A DNA stretch of 64,000 nt from Stomoxys calcitrans (Eukaryota; Arthropoda; Insecta; Diptera; Muscidae). The notes under the pieces are model-generated. The model was not told the origin of the DNA. It made no database searches and saw only the letters and a list, made by a program, of their open reading frames with translations. Below, one piece after another: positions 54,620 through 64,000 of the stretch. The position numbers and the translations under genes were made by a program. Location of the stretch: positions 64,988,589 through 65,052,588 of the forward strand of contig NC_081552.1 in assembly GCF_963082655.1 (NCBI RefSeq), in the 5' to 3' direction. Numbering within the stretch: position 1 is the stretch's first letter; the number at the start of each line of letters is the position of its first letter.

Positions 54620-57045
54620 GAACATTTCCGTCAAATCAATTCGCTCTTTAGGGGGTTGAAATATTAAAAGCTGCATTACTATCAGGTTTGTTGAGAGGCT
54701 TGGTGCAAATGGTCCTAAAATTCTCACCGATAAGGAGAAAGGTTCCCGTAATTGGGCTCGGAAATTCGCTGCACAGGCTACCCCAAAGACTACGCGTCTA
54801 GATTTGGAAACAGCACCGCAGTCAACCAACACGCTGCGGTCACCTGGAGATTGCAGATTCGTAGATTGGATGAGACTAATGGCGACCAGAGACATGCATT
54901 ATTCGTACTAAACTTAGGATGTTTCGAAGGCCTTAACAAACAAGTCTGAAGGAGTTTTATCCTACGGATTCAACAAGTTGAGACTGATGGTGTATATAAG
55001 CGTTGTGGTTGGGAAATCAAAAGAAGACTCAGCAGTTGTTGCTGAGCACTTGTCCAAGGAACTATTGACCACATTTCTAAAGTCAGGCGGATTGCAGGAG
55101 ACTCGAAATACTCCTGCCTCGACCGAACAGGAGTTATAGACGTCGAGGCGGAACACGACAAGCCCTGTGTTGGTGAGTCATGCGATGGGATTGGGCTGAA
55201 GGTGTGCGCCAGCGTTGAAGTACGGAACTCAATAGGTACTTCCATAGCAGCAGCTAGTCACGCATCTAGTGAAGAACCGTCCGTCAAGTATAATCACTTG
55301 TGAATACATTACTTTTGTATTGTTTAAATAAGACTACGGTCGTCTAAGAAATATTATAATTTTAACATTTTCGGTAAGATTTAAGACCTTCGAAGCTGAT
55401 TTAATTAGGCGAAATAAAATGCATACGAGAACGCAATGCATAGATTTAGATTTATGTGTTACTTTACTTTATAAATGTATAATTTTTACTAATTTTAATA
55501 ATATTAATTTTGGAAATACTAAAGGTCCTTCTGATGGCTGGAGGGTTTGACGTGGATCTTGCCCATGGGTGTGTAGAGAAATATTTCGTGAATTTAAACT
55601 AACTGAAGGGGACTGGACTTAAACTATTATTAAAACGAGTAGTCTAAATATTTTTCTTCTTCCGGCGCTAAGCATTGATTATTGGTTGACTTCCCTTTAC
55701 ATGGCACACGATTCAGAAATGCCGCCTTCAAGCCCTTAGTTGCTTGTTGAAGCCGCTTTTGCAGGGAAAAGAAGCCTCATTGTACGAAGTGATGCTGATG
55801 CACATCGCCAAATATGGAAAAGTTCAGGTATCTACGAAAGGGATGCGATGCTTATCGAATATACTATAAGTTCCAATCTGGCTATTTGTAATAAAGTGGA
55901 ATAAACCAATCTTTTTTACAAGGAACAGTCAGGAGGTACTACATATCACCTTTGAATCGGAGGATATAAAGGGAAGGATATGTGACTGGGAAGTGTTGGA
56001 AAACCACATCTTCTCTGATCAACGTTATATTAGTTTCAGCCTTGGAAAAAATAGTGCAGAAGTAGTCCCTCGGCTAAACAGAAGAAAGGAGGATTGGGAT
56101 ACATTTCGGCACACGTTCTGCACGACTATCCCTTCTGGACCAGAAAAGGAAGCGGAAACTGCGGAGGGCATGGACATAATGGTCAGGCGAATCACGAAGG
56201 CCATGAATGACCCGCTTGGGTCAGCATGTTCTAGAGCCGAGCCAAGGCGCAAACTGCGACCGTTGTGGTGGACCCCAGAATAAAATTGTCTTAGGAAGAG
56301 CTGCAGAAAACTCTTTGACAGGGCGAAGGCCACCATGGCACCATTCGATTGGGACGAGGAATTCTTCACCTCTGTGGAGGATACATCTGGACTTCTAGGC
56401 TAAGAAAGATCCTATCGTCGAGACCCATTACGGTGGAAGTCAGATAATGGATGCACAATGTCCAGTGAGAAAACACTGGAACTGCTCGTTGATACACATT
56501 TCCCGGGAAATTCTCCAACAGAAAACCTTACGCCAGAAGAGGTTGTCACTGGTATGCACTCGTCGGAGGTTATTGGAGAAATTGTATCTGGATGAAAAAT
56601 GCTCTGGGCGATAAAAGTTTTAACTCCTGTAAGTCGCCAGGCCCTGATGATGTATCACAGGTTGAACTACAAGCTGTGTCCGACAGATTGGCTCCTTGGC
56701 TTAGTGAGATATACTCTGGTTGTAGCAGCATATCGCATATACCTGTCAGATGAGACAGTTCACTGTCTGATCGGAAAACACGCTGACACTAAAAGTTGCC
56801 AGTAACAACTTTTGCAGAAGTTGTGAGGCCGTCGAGAAAGAAGAGACTATAAAACATCTGCTTGTTTGTGTTCCGCACGGGAAGTCAGAAAGAGGACTTG
56901 AATATTTGCAAGTTGTTGAGCTGTTTAAAGCGATCTGGAACTAGGAGGCATCTTCCTCCTCCTGTTCCTGTATCACAATGGACGATAACATCTCAGTGAA
57001 TCTGAGACTGCCACTTAAACCTAACCTAACCTTACCTTACCACCA
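54620..57045 (+). pseudogene. LOA-like non-LTR retrotransposon, internally deleted, plus copy
   Basis: ORF1-like sequence at 54640-55290 (ARKFAAQATPKTTRLDLETA, GFNKLRLMVYISVVVGKSKE) parallels the minus copy at 60830-61600. An endonuclease remnant follows (RSDADAHRQIWKSSGIYERD near 55780-55850), its end near 55995-56040, the linker EDWDTFRHTF, and the RT start near 56630 (KSPGPDD in a shifted frame). Near 56750 it jumps to a late segment (TVHCLIGKHA), so most of the RT and RNase H are deleted. The 3' end is 'agactgccacttaaacctaa' plus a CCTAACC-type tail at about 57020-57045. About 300 AT-rich bases at 55310-55600 look unrelated. Confidence 0.8.
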
Positions 57046-57295
57046 TTGAACTGTTTGAGCCTGCCCTATGTTGACACTAGCTACTCCTTTTGGATATCAA
57101 GAGAATGAATCGAATCCATTTGAAAGTTTTTGTCACTTAGGAGAGCTCAAAGACAACACGGTTTTCCCGTATGAATTTCTCCAATGGCATCTCGTATGAA
57201 TTTCTTCAAGGACATTTCGAATTATCAATAGTGAGATGTCTCAACTCAAATTTATGAACATTCGAATACGAAATGGTGGCCCTTATTCCAAAAGA

Positions 57296-58855
57296 TGGTT
57301 AGGGTTAGGTTAGGTAAGGTTTAAGTCTGCCATCAGTCTTACTTAGACGTTTTCGTCCATTGTGATACCACAGGAACATAATAAGGAAGTGGCCTTCTAG
57401 TTCCTACCGTTGAACCATCCTGAACGCTTTAAAAAGCCCAATAACTTGCGAATGATCACATCCGCTAAATCAGGCGGGTTCTCAAAATGAGAACCTAAAG
57501 TGGAACTTCTCTGACTGCTATTGCGGGACACACAGAGAAGGTGTTCTATAGTCCCTTCTGCTTCGATGTCCTCAAAGCTTCTGCAAAAGTAGTTGCACCA
57601 TGTTTTTCGATTAGACAGTGACCTGTCATGACGGACACAATGACTGAGACGCCTGTTTTAGCCAATAACAGCAAAGAATTAGACCTCTTCAAGTCTATAT
57701 TAGGCCACATAGGTTTGGAATGCTCACAGCTCCCTCTTTGTGACCATCTATCATTAGTTGTCCCTCTGGCCTGATCCTGAAAACTTAGCTTACATAGAGG
57801 CATACTCACAGATTCCAGTATACCTGGAATGTGTAGGGTACTTCATAGGCGCGCAAGCTCGTCCGCTTTACAGTTCCCAGGGATATCTCAGTTGCGAATT
57901 TTGAACTGTTCAGCCATCTCGTTTAGAGATTTGCGACAGTCGAAGGCGGTTTTTGAGATCAGAAATATGTTCTCCAGGGATTCAGAGGCTGTCTGGCTGT
58001 CTGTCATTATATCTTAGCCACCTCTTACTTAATTGCTTCCTTCCTTTTCGATATGACCAGTTCTATATCTTTAGAGTACACCTCAAAGCCCACCTGGTCG
58101 TTTAGTTTGGAACCATCCGTATAGAAGTCTATGTAACTTCTGTTACAAGGAATATCGTAGTTCCTACCAGATCTATCAGGAATAGTGGTACAGTACTTTT
58201 TTCCAAAAAGCGGCTCAGGTAGGGTGTAATCCACACTACCCGGAACATCGGATATTGTATCAAGGATAACACAGTATCCGTAGCCGCCACATGGCCAATG
58301 AGAAAGCTCCCTTAACCTCACAGCAATGGTCGCTGCAATTTGGGTAGCCAAATGGTCGAGCGGTGTCGTCCTCAGTGCGGCCGTGATAACAAACAAGCCG
58401 GTTAAGTATTGAGCAGAAGGTGGCCTTTTGAAGCGCCGTCCACCAGACGACAACGCCATATATCATTATAGGCCTGACAACTGCAGTATATTCCCAATGC
58501 ATGACAAGCGGTCTAAACCGCCAACTTTTGGCAATGGCTCTTATCCTTTCCAAAATGTTGGATTTATAGTTCAATTTCCTGTCCAGCAAAACACCCAGTT
58601 ATTTTGCGCTTTATGTAAATGGAAAACTTTTTTACGGTAGAGTTGATGCCTAGAATCTCCAACTACTTCATGATTGACGTCGGTTTTACATTATTGAAAG
58701 CACCATCAATGTCAAGAAATGCTACCATTGTGTATTCCTTGACAGCGAGAAAACCTTCTTTGTAGCCGACTAGGTCGTGAAGGGCTGTTTCAGTGGATTT
58801 GCCTTTATTATATGCATGCTGCTGCCGCGACAGGCGATCTCCAAGGATCTTTGCC
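57296..58855 (-). pseudogene. LOA-like non-LTR retrotransposon, minus copy, 3' half
   Basis: The 3' tail GGTTAGGGTTAGGTTAGG is at about 57298-57316. Reading on the minus strand from 58855: RQQHAYNKGKSTETALHDLV, then motif A FLDIDGAFNNVKPTS near 58690-58740, a deletion that removes the YADD region near 58600-58640, and LLDRKLNYKSNILERIRAIA near 58550-58590. VVRPIMIYGVVVWWTALQKA follows, then ALRTTPLDHLATQIAATIAV, the RNase H start YTDGSKLNDQVGFEVYS near 58060-58120, and a C-terminal segment VSVIVSVMTGHCLIEKHGAT near 57600. Many frameshifts are present. The RNase H after the RT supports the LOA/R1 group. Confidence 0.85.
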
Positions 58856-59939
58856 CTAATATATGTTTATCTCCATTTACTGCCAGACCTATTTTCCCTG
58901 ACTCTCTTTCGATTCCTTCAAAGGCTGAAGTTACTACTTCCGGTGACCGACCTATGATATCGATGTCGTCGGCATAGGCGAGTAGCATGTTTTCTCTTAT
59001 GATAAGTGTGCCATATCTATTCACATCAGGATCTCGTATAATCTTCTCCAACAGGATATTAAAAAGATTACACGATAGACTGTCTCCCTGTCTGAAAACT
59101 CGTTTAGTATTAAATGGTTCGGAGAGATTCTTTCCTATTCTTACTGAGGAACTTTAAATACCTTTGATCGTAAAGGAGTATCGAAGGCGGCTTTGTAGTC
59201 AACAAAGAGATGGTCGTTGTTAATTTGTCCTTCTCGGGTCTTTTCCAGGATTTGGCACAGTGTGAATATCTGGTCCAGGGTGGATTAACCAGGTAAGCTG
59301 ATGCATACGCCTTATTAGCGTGTCGCTTCCGGTATTAAATCTACGGGTAACCCGTCGGCTCCTGCTGCCTTGTTGTTCTTTAATCGGGTCACTGTTACTT
59401 GGACCTCATTCTGACTAGGAGTTAAACATTCTACATCATCATCCGCGATTGGTTCTGCGGTATCCTCTTCGCCGCCAACGTCGAACACTAGTAGTTGGGT
59501 AAAAAGTTCTTTCCATATCCCCAGCATGTTATCTGTGTCATTTACCAGATTTCCTTCTTTGTCTCTGCAGGAGGATGTGCCTGCACCAAAGCCATCGCTT
59601 TGATGATTAATTCTTTGGTAGAATTTCCGGACTTCATTCTGACTCCTGTACACCTCAAGTCGTTCACACTCACTTCTTTTCATTTCCTTTTTCTTTCTGC
59701 GGCATAGACGTTTCTCCTCTCCTTTTCTCTCCATACCTCTCCTTCATCTGGAGCGTTGCTACTAATTGCAGGGTTGCTCTATATGCCGCATTCTTGGCTT
59801 CAGTAGCATCTCGACACTCTTGGTCGTACCATGGGTTTTTTAGAGGAGGCTTCCGGTACCCAAGTACGAATTTCGCAGCATTTTCCATGTAGTGGGCAAT
59901 AGTTTGCCACTGCGCCATCATATCATCGCCAGATTGCAA
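58856..59939 (-). pseudogene. RTE-like non-LTR retrotransposon fragment
   Basis: On the minus strand: NPWYDQECRDATEAKNAAYR near 59800-59860, EVRKFYQRINHQSDGFGAGT near 59600, NNKAAGADGLPVDLIPEATR near 59320, a degraded middle part, VFRQGDSLSCNLFNILLEKI near 59040-59100 (motif B region) and LLAYADDIDIIGRSPEVVTS near 58925-58985 (catalytic motif). KAAGADGLP and LAYADDIDI are typical of the RTE clade. It lies in the same orientation inside the LOA-like element, between endonuclease and RT parts. No RTE terminus is recognised, so it is a chimeric or truncated insertion. Confidence 0.8.
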
Positions 59940-61837
59940 CTTACAATATACTCAATTAACAGCTCAACTCTTTCATTGATATCCGATCTTCCCCATATCT
60001 GGTGATGTGCATTAGCATCACTTCCTACAATGAGGTTTCTCTTCCCTACAGAACCGGCTTCAACCAGCGACTTAAGGTTTGAAGGCGTCATCTCTGAATA
60101 TTGTGTCATATATAGGGAAGCCAGTTAGTAATGAGACTTGTTTATTTCAAGGCTGACTACTTCTAAATCTTTAGTGCTTAGCGACGGAAGAAGAAAAATA
60201 TCTAGACTACTTTTTGCAAGAATACAGGCTCCGTTTCTTCCATTCCCCTTACCCTTGAGAAGTTCAAATCCCGGAATTCTTAGTCCACGAACCATTACTC
60301 CACACACCCATAGTTCCTGGATAAGAACCATGTCAAATCCCCCTAATATCAAGAGGACCTTCAGTGCCGCCGAAGAGGCATTATAATGGTGGAGACTTAT
60401 CTGTAGAAACCGGGCCATAGTCAGGATTCAGAACTTCAACCACTGTTGTGTTAGCCTCGTCTTCTGATTCCACCAGGAGTTCATCCTCACAAGATTCGTT
60501 AGAGCTTGTCATGATGAGCTTCCGTACACATCCTAGAGCAGGTGAGAAGGCTGTGGAACCACTCTTCCACATAACACTGCACACTTGCGGTGTGTACGAT
60601 TTCTCCTTAGATGCTTCACTAGCTGCTGCTGTCGATGTACTTTAGGAGTAACGTGCTTCTTCTGTCCAACTTTGTGACCCAACCGCACAGAGCTTGTCGG
60701 GTCCCGTTTCGATGCCATCCCCTCCTGTCTCTATTAGGGCAGGGGGATTTTAAGTCTCCTTCAAAACGCCAGACTGTAGCGATGTGATCGATAGTTCCTC
60801 ATGCAAGTGTTCAACAACAACTGCTGAGTCGTCTTTTGATTCCCCAACCCCATCGCTTCTATAGACCTTCAGTTTCAACTTGTTGAATCCGTAGGATACA
60901 ACCCCTTCAGACTTATTGAGGTCTGCGAGCTGCTGGAGTTTAGTACGAATACTGCATGTCTCCAGTCACCATCACCCTCATCCAATCTACCAATCTTCCA
61001 GTCGGTGGTTGAAAGATTGGGAATACATTTCCTTTGTCTTCCAAGTATCGCTTCAGGATCTGAGGGAATCCTTGGTATCGAAGCATACACTATTGGTCGA
61101 CAAGGAATATCGTCCTTCTTGACTAAATCTAGTGCTGCACCTGGCTAGATCTCACCAATATTTTTTAATGCACAACGATACATTTCAATTGAGCGTTGAA
61201 GGCAATTAGTCTGTATAGGCCTCGATACCAGCCTGCATCGTCACAAACTGGAGGAGACCCAAGAAATTCCGCAAGGGCATCGGAGTATACTAATGACAGT
61301 CCATTAACTATCCCACCCCAACTATTCCTAGGTATGCAGCCCTGTTCTTCTCCCTTGTCGACAACTGCCATCACCAAACTGTCCCTAGCGAAATTAACAA
61401 AGGTTCTTGGACCCATCTTACTGCGTTCGCCCTAGTTCTTTTAGGCATGGAATGCACTCCAGGTGGCCGCAGCCTTTTGACGTGTAGTCTATGGGGTAGC
61501 CTGTGCAGCGAATTCCCGAGCCCAATATAGGGAGTCCCTCTCCCTATAAGTGAGAGTTTTAGGAACATTCGCACCAAGCCTCTTAATGAACCAGAAAGCG
61601 ATGCGTCTTCCATGATTCCAATCCTTTAAAGAGCGTGTTGGCTTGCCGGGGAGGGTCGATGGCCTGGGCAAATTATAGATATTCGAAAAAAGAATAGGTT
61701 TTAACTTGTCCTTAAGACTGGAACCAGGTGTTTTCGTCAAAATCCCCTGCTGACCAGTTGTCTGTCGGCTAGTGGAGCCTGGAGCTGCCGCTCCACCAGT
61801 CGAGGATTCAGTAGCAGACAACAAGCTACGGCCTGAT
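59940..61837 (-). pseudogene. LOA-like non-LTR retrotransposon, minus copy, ORF1 and endonuclease
   Basis: On the minus strand ORF1-like sequence occupies about 60420-61830 (KRLGANVPKTLTYRERDSLY, REFAAQATP, then GRLDEGDGDWRHAVFVLNSS). The endonuclease follows from 60418 (RFLQISLHHYNASSAALKVL, LIQELW, GACILAKSSLDIFLLPSLST) to GSDANAHHQIWGRSDINERV at about 59965-60030. The Asp-Ala-Asn-His-His motif is the catalytic signature of the AP-endonuclease-like domain. The frame is broken between the segments. The upstream end is at the SINE remnant. Confidence 0.85.
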
Positions 61838-61970
61838 ACCACCATAGCGCAGAGGCTATAAAAAGGAGGCCCCTTGTCATTGAGCTTAAATTTGAATCGG
61901 ACTGCACTCATTGATATGTGAGAGGTTTGCCCCCTGTTCCTTAGTGGATTGTTCATGGGCAAAATTTGCA
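61838..61970 (+). mobile_element. SINE with internal deletion
   Basis: The head 'ccaccatagcgcagagg' includes the A box and is joined directly to the SINE tail 'ctataaaaaggaggcccctt', followed by 'ttgaatcggactgcactcat' and 'gttcatgggcaaaatttgc'. The B box and about 130 bases of body are missing. Confidence 0.75.
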
Positions 61971-61975
61971 ATTTA

Positions 61976-62232
61976 AAATGGGTCCAAGACCTTAAATCGA
62001 AAGAATGGCCCATGTAACAGCTAAATCCAAATAAAGACCGATCTTGACCATAGTCTATAGGAATTTTGAGGGGCCTAATACAACTCATTGTGCCCAGTTT
62101 CAGCGAAACAAATTAAACAAAGACGTCGAAATAATATATATACTTTATGGGGTCTTAGACGAATGTTTCGAGGTGTTGCAAACGGAATGACTAGATTAGT
62201 ATACACCCATCCTATGGTGGTGGGTATAATAT
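61976..62232 (-). mobile_element. F2 DINE-like element, deleted
   Basis: It has one F2-type monomer ('ggtccaagaccttaaatcga', 'aataaagaccgatcttgacc') and then, without the GTCC core, the 5' end 'tttcgaggtgttgcaaacgg' and 'cctatggtggtgggtata'. Confidence 0.65.
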
Positions 62233-62651
62233 ATACGAAAATCATAGAAGCGATACTATAGATTGCCAATGGGTTATATTGGTTTAGATTTGATATAGCT
62301 GCCATATAAACCGATCTCCCGATATGACTTCTTAATCCAAATTTTGTCCGATTCGGCTGGCCAGTTTGACGTTATAAAGATGCCAATTCTGTGTCCACAT
62401 CAGTGACCCAGCGGGAAATTTCAGAACAACTCACATTTAGAAAACTTCCATAAGGCCTATAATTCAACCTCAAACAAAGCAAAACAAACTCTGCACTTCC
62501 TTTCAAATTATATCATTATAAAAGCCCTTGTATCGAAGTAATTGTTTGGCATGCGATAACTCAGTAGATAGCACATAATCGGTTCACCAAACAGAGGGTG
62601 AGTGATCAAATATCGGCGAAGACAAATAAAGTTTTCGAAAATGTAAAGATA
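62233..62651. other. F1-like monomer fragment, then no feature
   Basis: 'ttgatatagctgccatataa' and 'accgatctcccgatatgact' near 62289-62330 mark one worn plus-strand monomer. From about 62370 I see nothing assignable. Confidence 0.4.
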
Positions 62652-63388
62652 AAAACAAGTAAAGCGTGCGAATTTCGGCCGGGTCGCATCTCGGGGACCC
62701 ACAACTATGGAATCTGCTATAATGTGGGAGATAATTCTAGTTATAAACCGAATTGGACCGTACTTGGTGCAGTTGTTGAGAGTCATAACAGAACACTATA
62801 TGCAAAATTTCAGCCAAATCAGATAAAAATCGCGGCTTGTAAGGGCTGAAAAAGTCAAATCGGGAGATCGGTTTATGTGGGATCTATATCAGGTTAAAGA
62901 CAGATTGAAACCGTGCTTGGCATAGTTGTTGGAAGTTAAAATATTGTAGAACCCTATATGCAAAATTTTAACCAAATCGGACAAAAATTGTGGCTTCCAT
63001 GGGCTCAAGAAGTCAAATCGGGAGATCGGTTAATATGGGAGCTATATCAGGTTCTTGACCGATGTAAACCGTACTAGGCACAGTTGTTGAAAGTCGCATC
63101 AGAATACCGCATTCAAAATTTCAATCAAATGGAACAAAAATTGCGGCTTTCATGGGCTCAAGAACTCAAATTGGGAGATCGGTTTATATGGGAGCTATAT
63201 CCAAATCTTTACCGATATGGCCCATTTGCAATCCCCAGCGACCTACATCAATAATAAGTATTTGTTCAAAATGGCAAGCGGCTAGCTCTACGCGTTTGAA
63301 CGCCATCATGATTTCGACAAACGGACGGACAGGGTAGTTCGAATCAGAATTTCGAGACGATCAAGAATATATACATTTTACTAGGTGA
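62652..63388 (-). mobile_element. Old F1-like element
   Basis: The hairpin end 'aaaacaagtaaagcgtgcga' has a decayed palindrome (TTCGGCCGGGTCGCA). Three monomers follow (gtt(t/a)at(a/g)tggga at 62871, 63029 and 63182: intervals 158 and 153 bp), then 'cgacaaacggacggacaggg' and 'gatcaagaatatatacattt'. The 5' TATACCC end is absent. Confidence 0.65.
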
Positions 63389-64000
63389 GCCCGGCCTGCC
63401 CTGCGCGATAATGCTATGTTGGAGAGGAGTACTCTAAATTTAGAAATTTCGGCCTAATTTCAGTTGAAAATGTATTCCAATTTTCCAATGGATTTTTCTA
63501 CACTCAAACACCTCTTATTTAAACCCCACATTGCAATCGTCAGTAAAATTTTATGCTCTATACCCGAAGACTTTCATTTAAGATCCATATTGTCATGGTC
63601 GGTAAATTTGTCCGATTTGAGGCCAACAAAACACTAGGTTCCACAATTGGACACCAGATTAGTTTTCTACTCTCAAATACCTTTAATTTGAGTCCGATAT
63701 TGTAGTGATTGGTCTATAAATCTGCTTGGAGGGTTTTGGGGGTGGGGTGACGCACGAAACACTTAGTCCCACAATTGGATAACATATTGGCTTTCTTCTC
63801 TCAAATACTTTTAATTTGATACCCTTATTATAGTGATTGATTGGGTAAATCCGTTTGGCGGGTTTTGGGGGTAGGTGGCCCACCTAGGCACCACACGCCC
63901 TACCCACCCTATTTTCACCACGGGTTTATAATGCACCATCTGTGAAAACTTCAAGAAAATCGGTTCAGCCGTTTTTGGAACACACAAAGAAATCGACAAA
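63389..64000 (-). repeat. F4 tandem array, runs off the right edge
   Basis: 'tctcaaatac(c/t)tttaatttga' recurs at 63671 and 63799 (128 bp), with worn units before it and G-rich 'gggttttgggggt' blocks that are the complement of the C-rich F4 stretch. It ends with 'aagaaaatcggttcagccgt', a phrase common at the ends of dipteran repeats. Confidence 0.65.

Noticed and set aside
57296..57320. Telomere repeat (TTAGG-like)
   Set aside because: Only three or four units, located exactly at the 3' tail of a LOA-like element, with a similar tail on the neighbouring opposite copy. Flies do not use TTAGG telomeres.

Overview
This window is eukaryotic intergenic DNA, most likely from a higher (probably calyptrate, muscid-type) fly. 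The basis is the repeat content: DINE-1/helentron-like elements whose ends resemble Drosophila DINE-1, a tRNA-derived SINE, Jockey-, RTE- and LOA/R1-like non-LTR retrotransposons, and decayed piggyBac, mariner and Tc-type DNA transposons. I found no exon of a host gene that I can support. A 200-base run of N (4997-5196) marks a scaffold gap. The species call is an inference.

Four repeat families are named here for convenience. F1, F2 and F3 are DINE-like. F1 has a 5' end TATACCCTCCACC, a GTCC/GTCT (GGAC on the other strand) core, a tandem array of about 153-bp monomers, a subterminal inverted repeat, a GC-rich hairpin (TTCGGCCGGGCCGAA or its complement) and a 3' end CTTTTACTTGTT. F2 has the same plan with TATACCCACCACC, a different monomer (also 153 bp) and the 3' end CCTTTTTACTTGTT. 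F3 begins near CACTACTGTGG and ends in a GTCGG...CCGAC hairpin. F4 is an unrelated-looking tandem family with a period of about 130 bp. Strand signs for F1-F3 run from the TATACCC end to the hairpin end.

Layout. 1-8386: F4, a SINE, then F1 copies in both orientations. 8665-11310: piggyBac pseudogene split by an F1 copy. 11435-14699: SINE joined to a LOA-like retrotransposon. 14700-23363: F1 copies arranged as a large inverted duplication around a 1.5-kb spacer. 23370-25440: F4, F2 and F3 fragments. 25590-26405: mariner pseudogene. 27498-30110: one F1 and one F2 copy. 30186-35708: a LOA-like element interrupted by an F2 copy, which is itself interrupted by a Jockey-like element with a long open RT frame, and interrupted again by an F3 copy. 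35939-40924: head-to-tail F1 concatemer. 40963-41572: fold-back Tc-type element with 196-bp arms. 41573-49073: F1, F2 and F3 mosaics. 49985-53931: F4, a Jockey-type RT fragment and an F2 array. 54620-61837: two LOA-like elements tail to tail, one carrying an RTE fragment. 61838-64000: SINE, F2, F1-like and F4 remnants.

Nothing here forms a pathway. The useful biology is in transposon structure: conserved monomer length across diverged families, terminal palindromes maintained by compensating changes, nested insertions that give relative ages, and several palindromic structures likely to form long hairpins.
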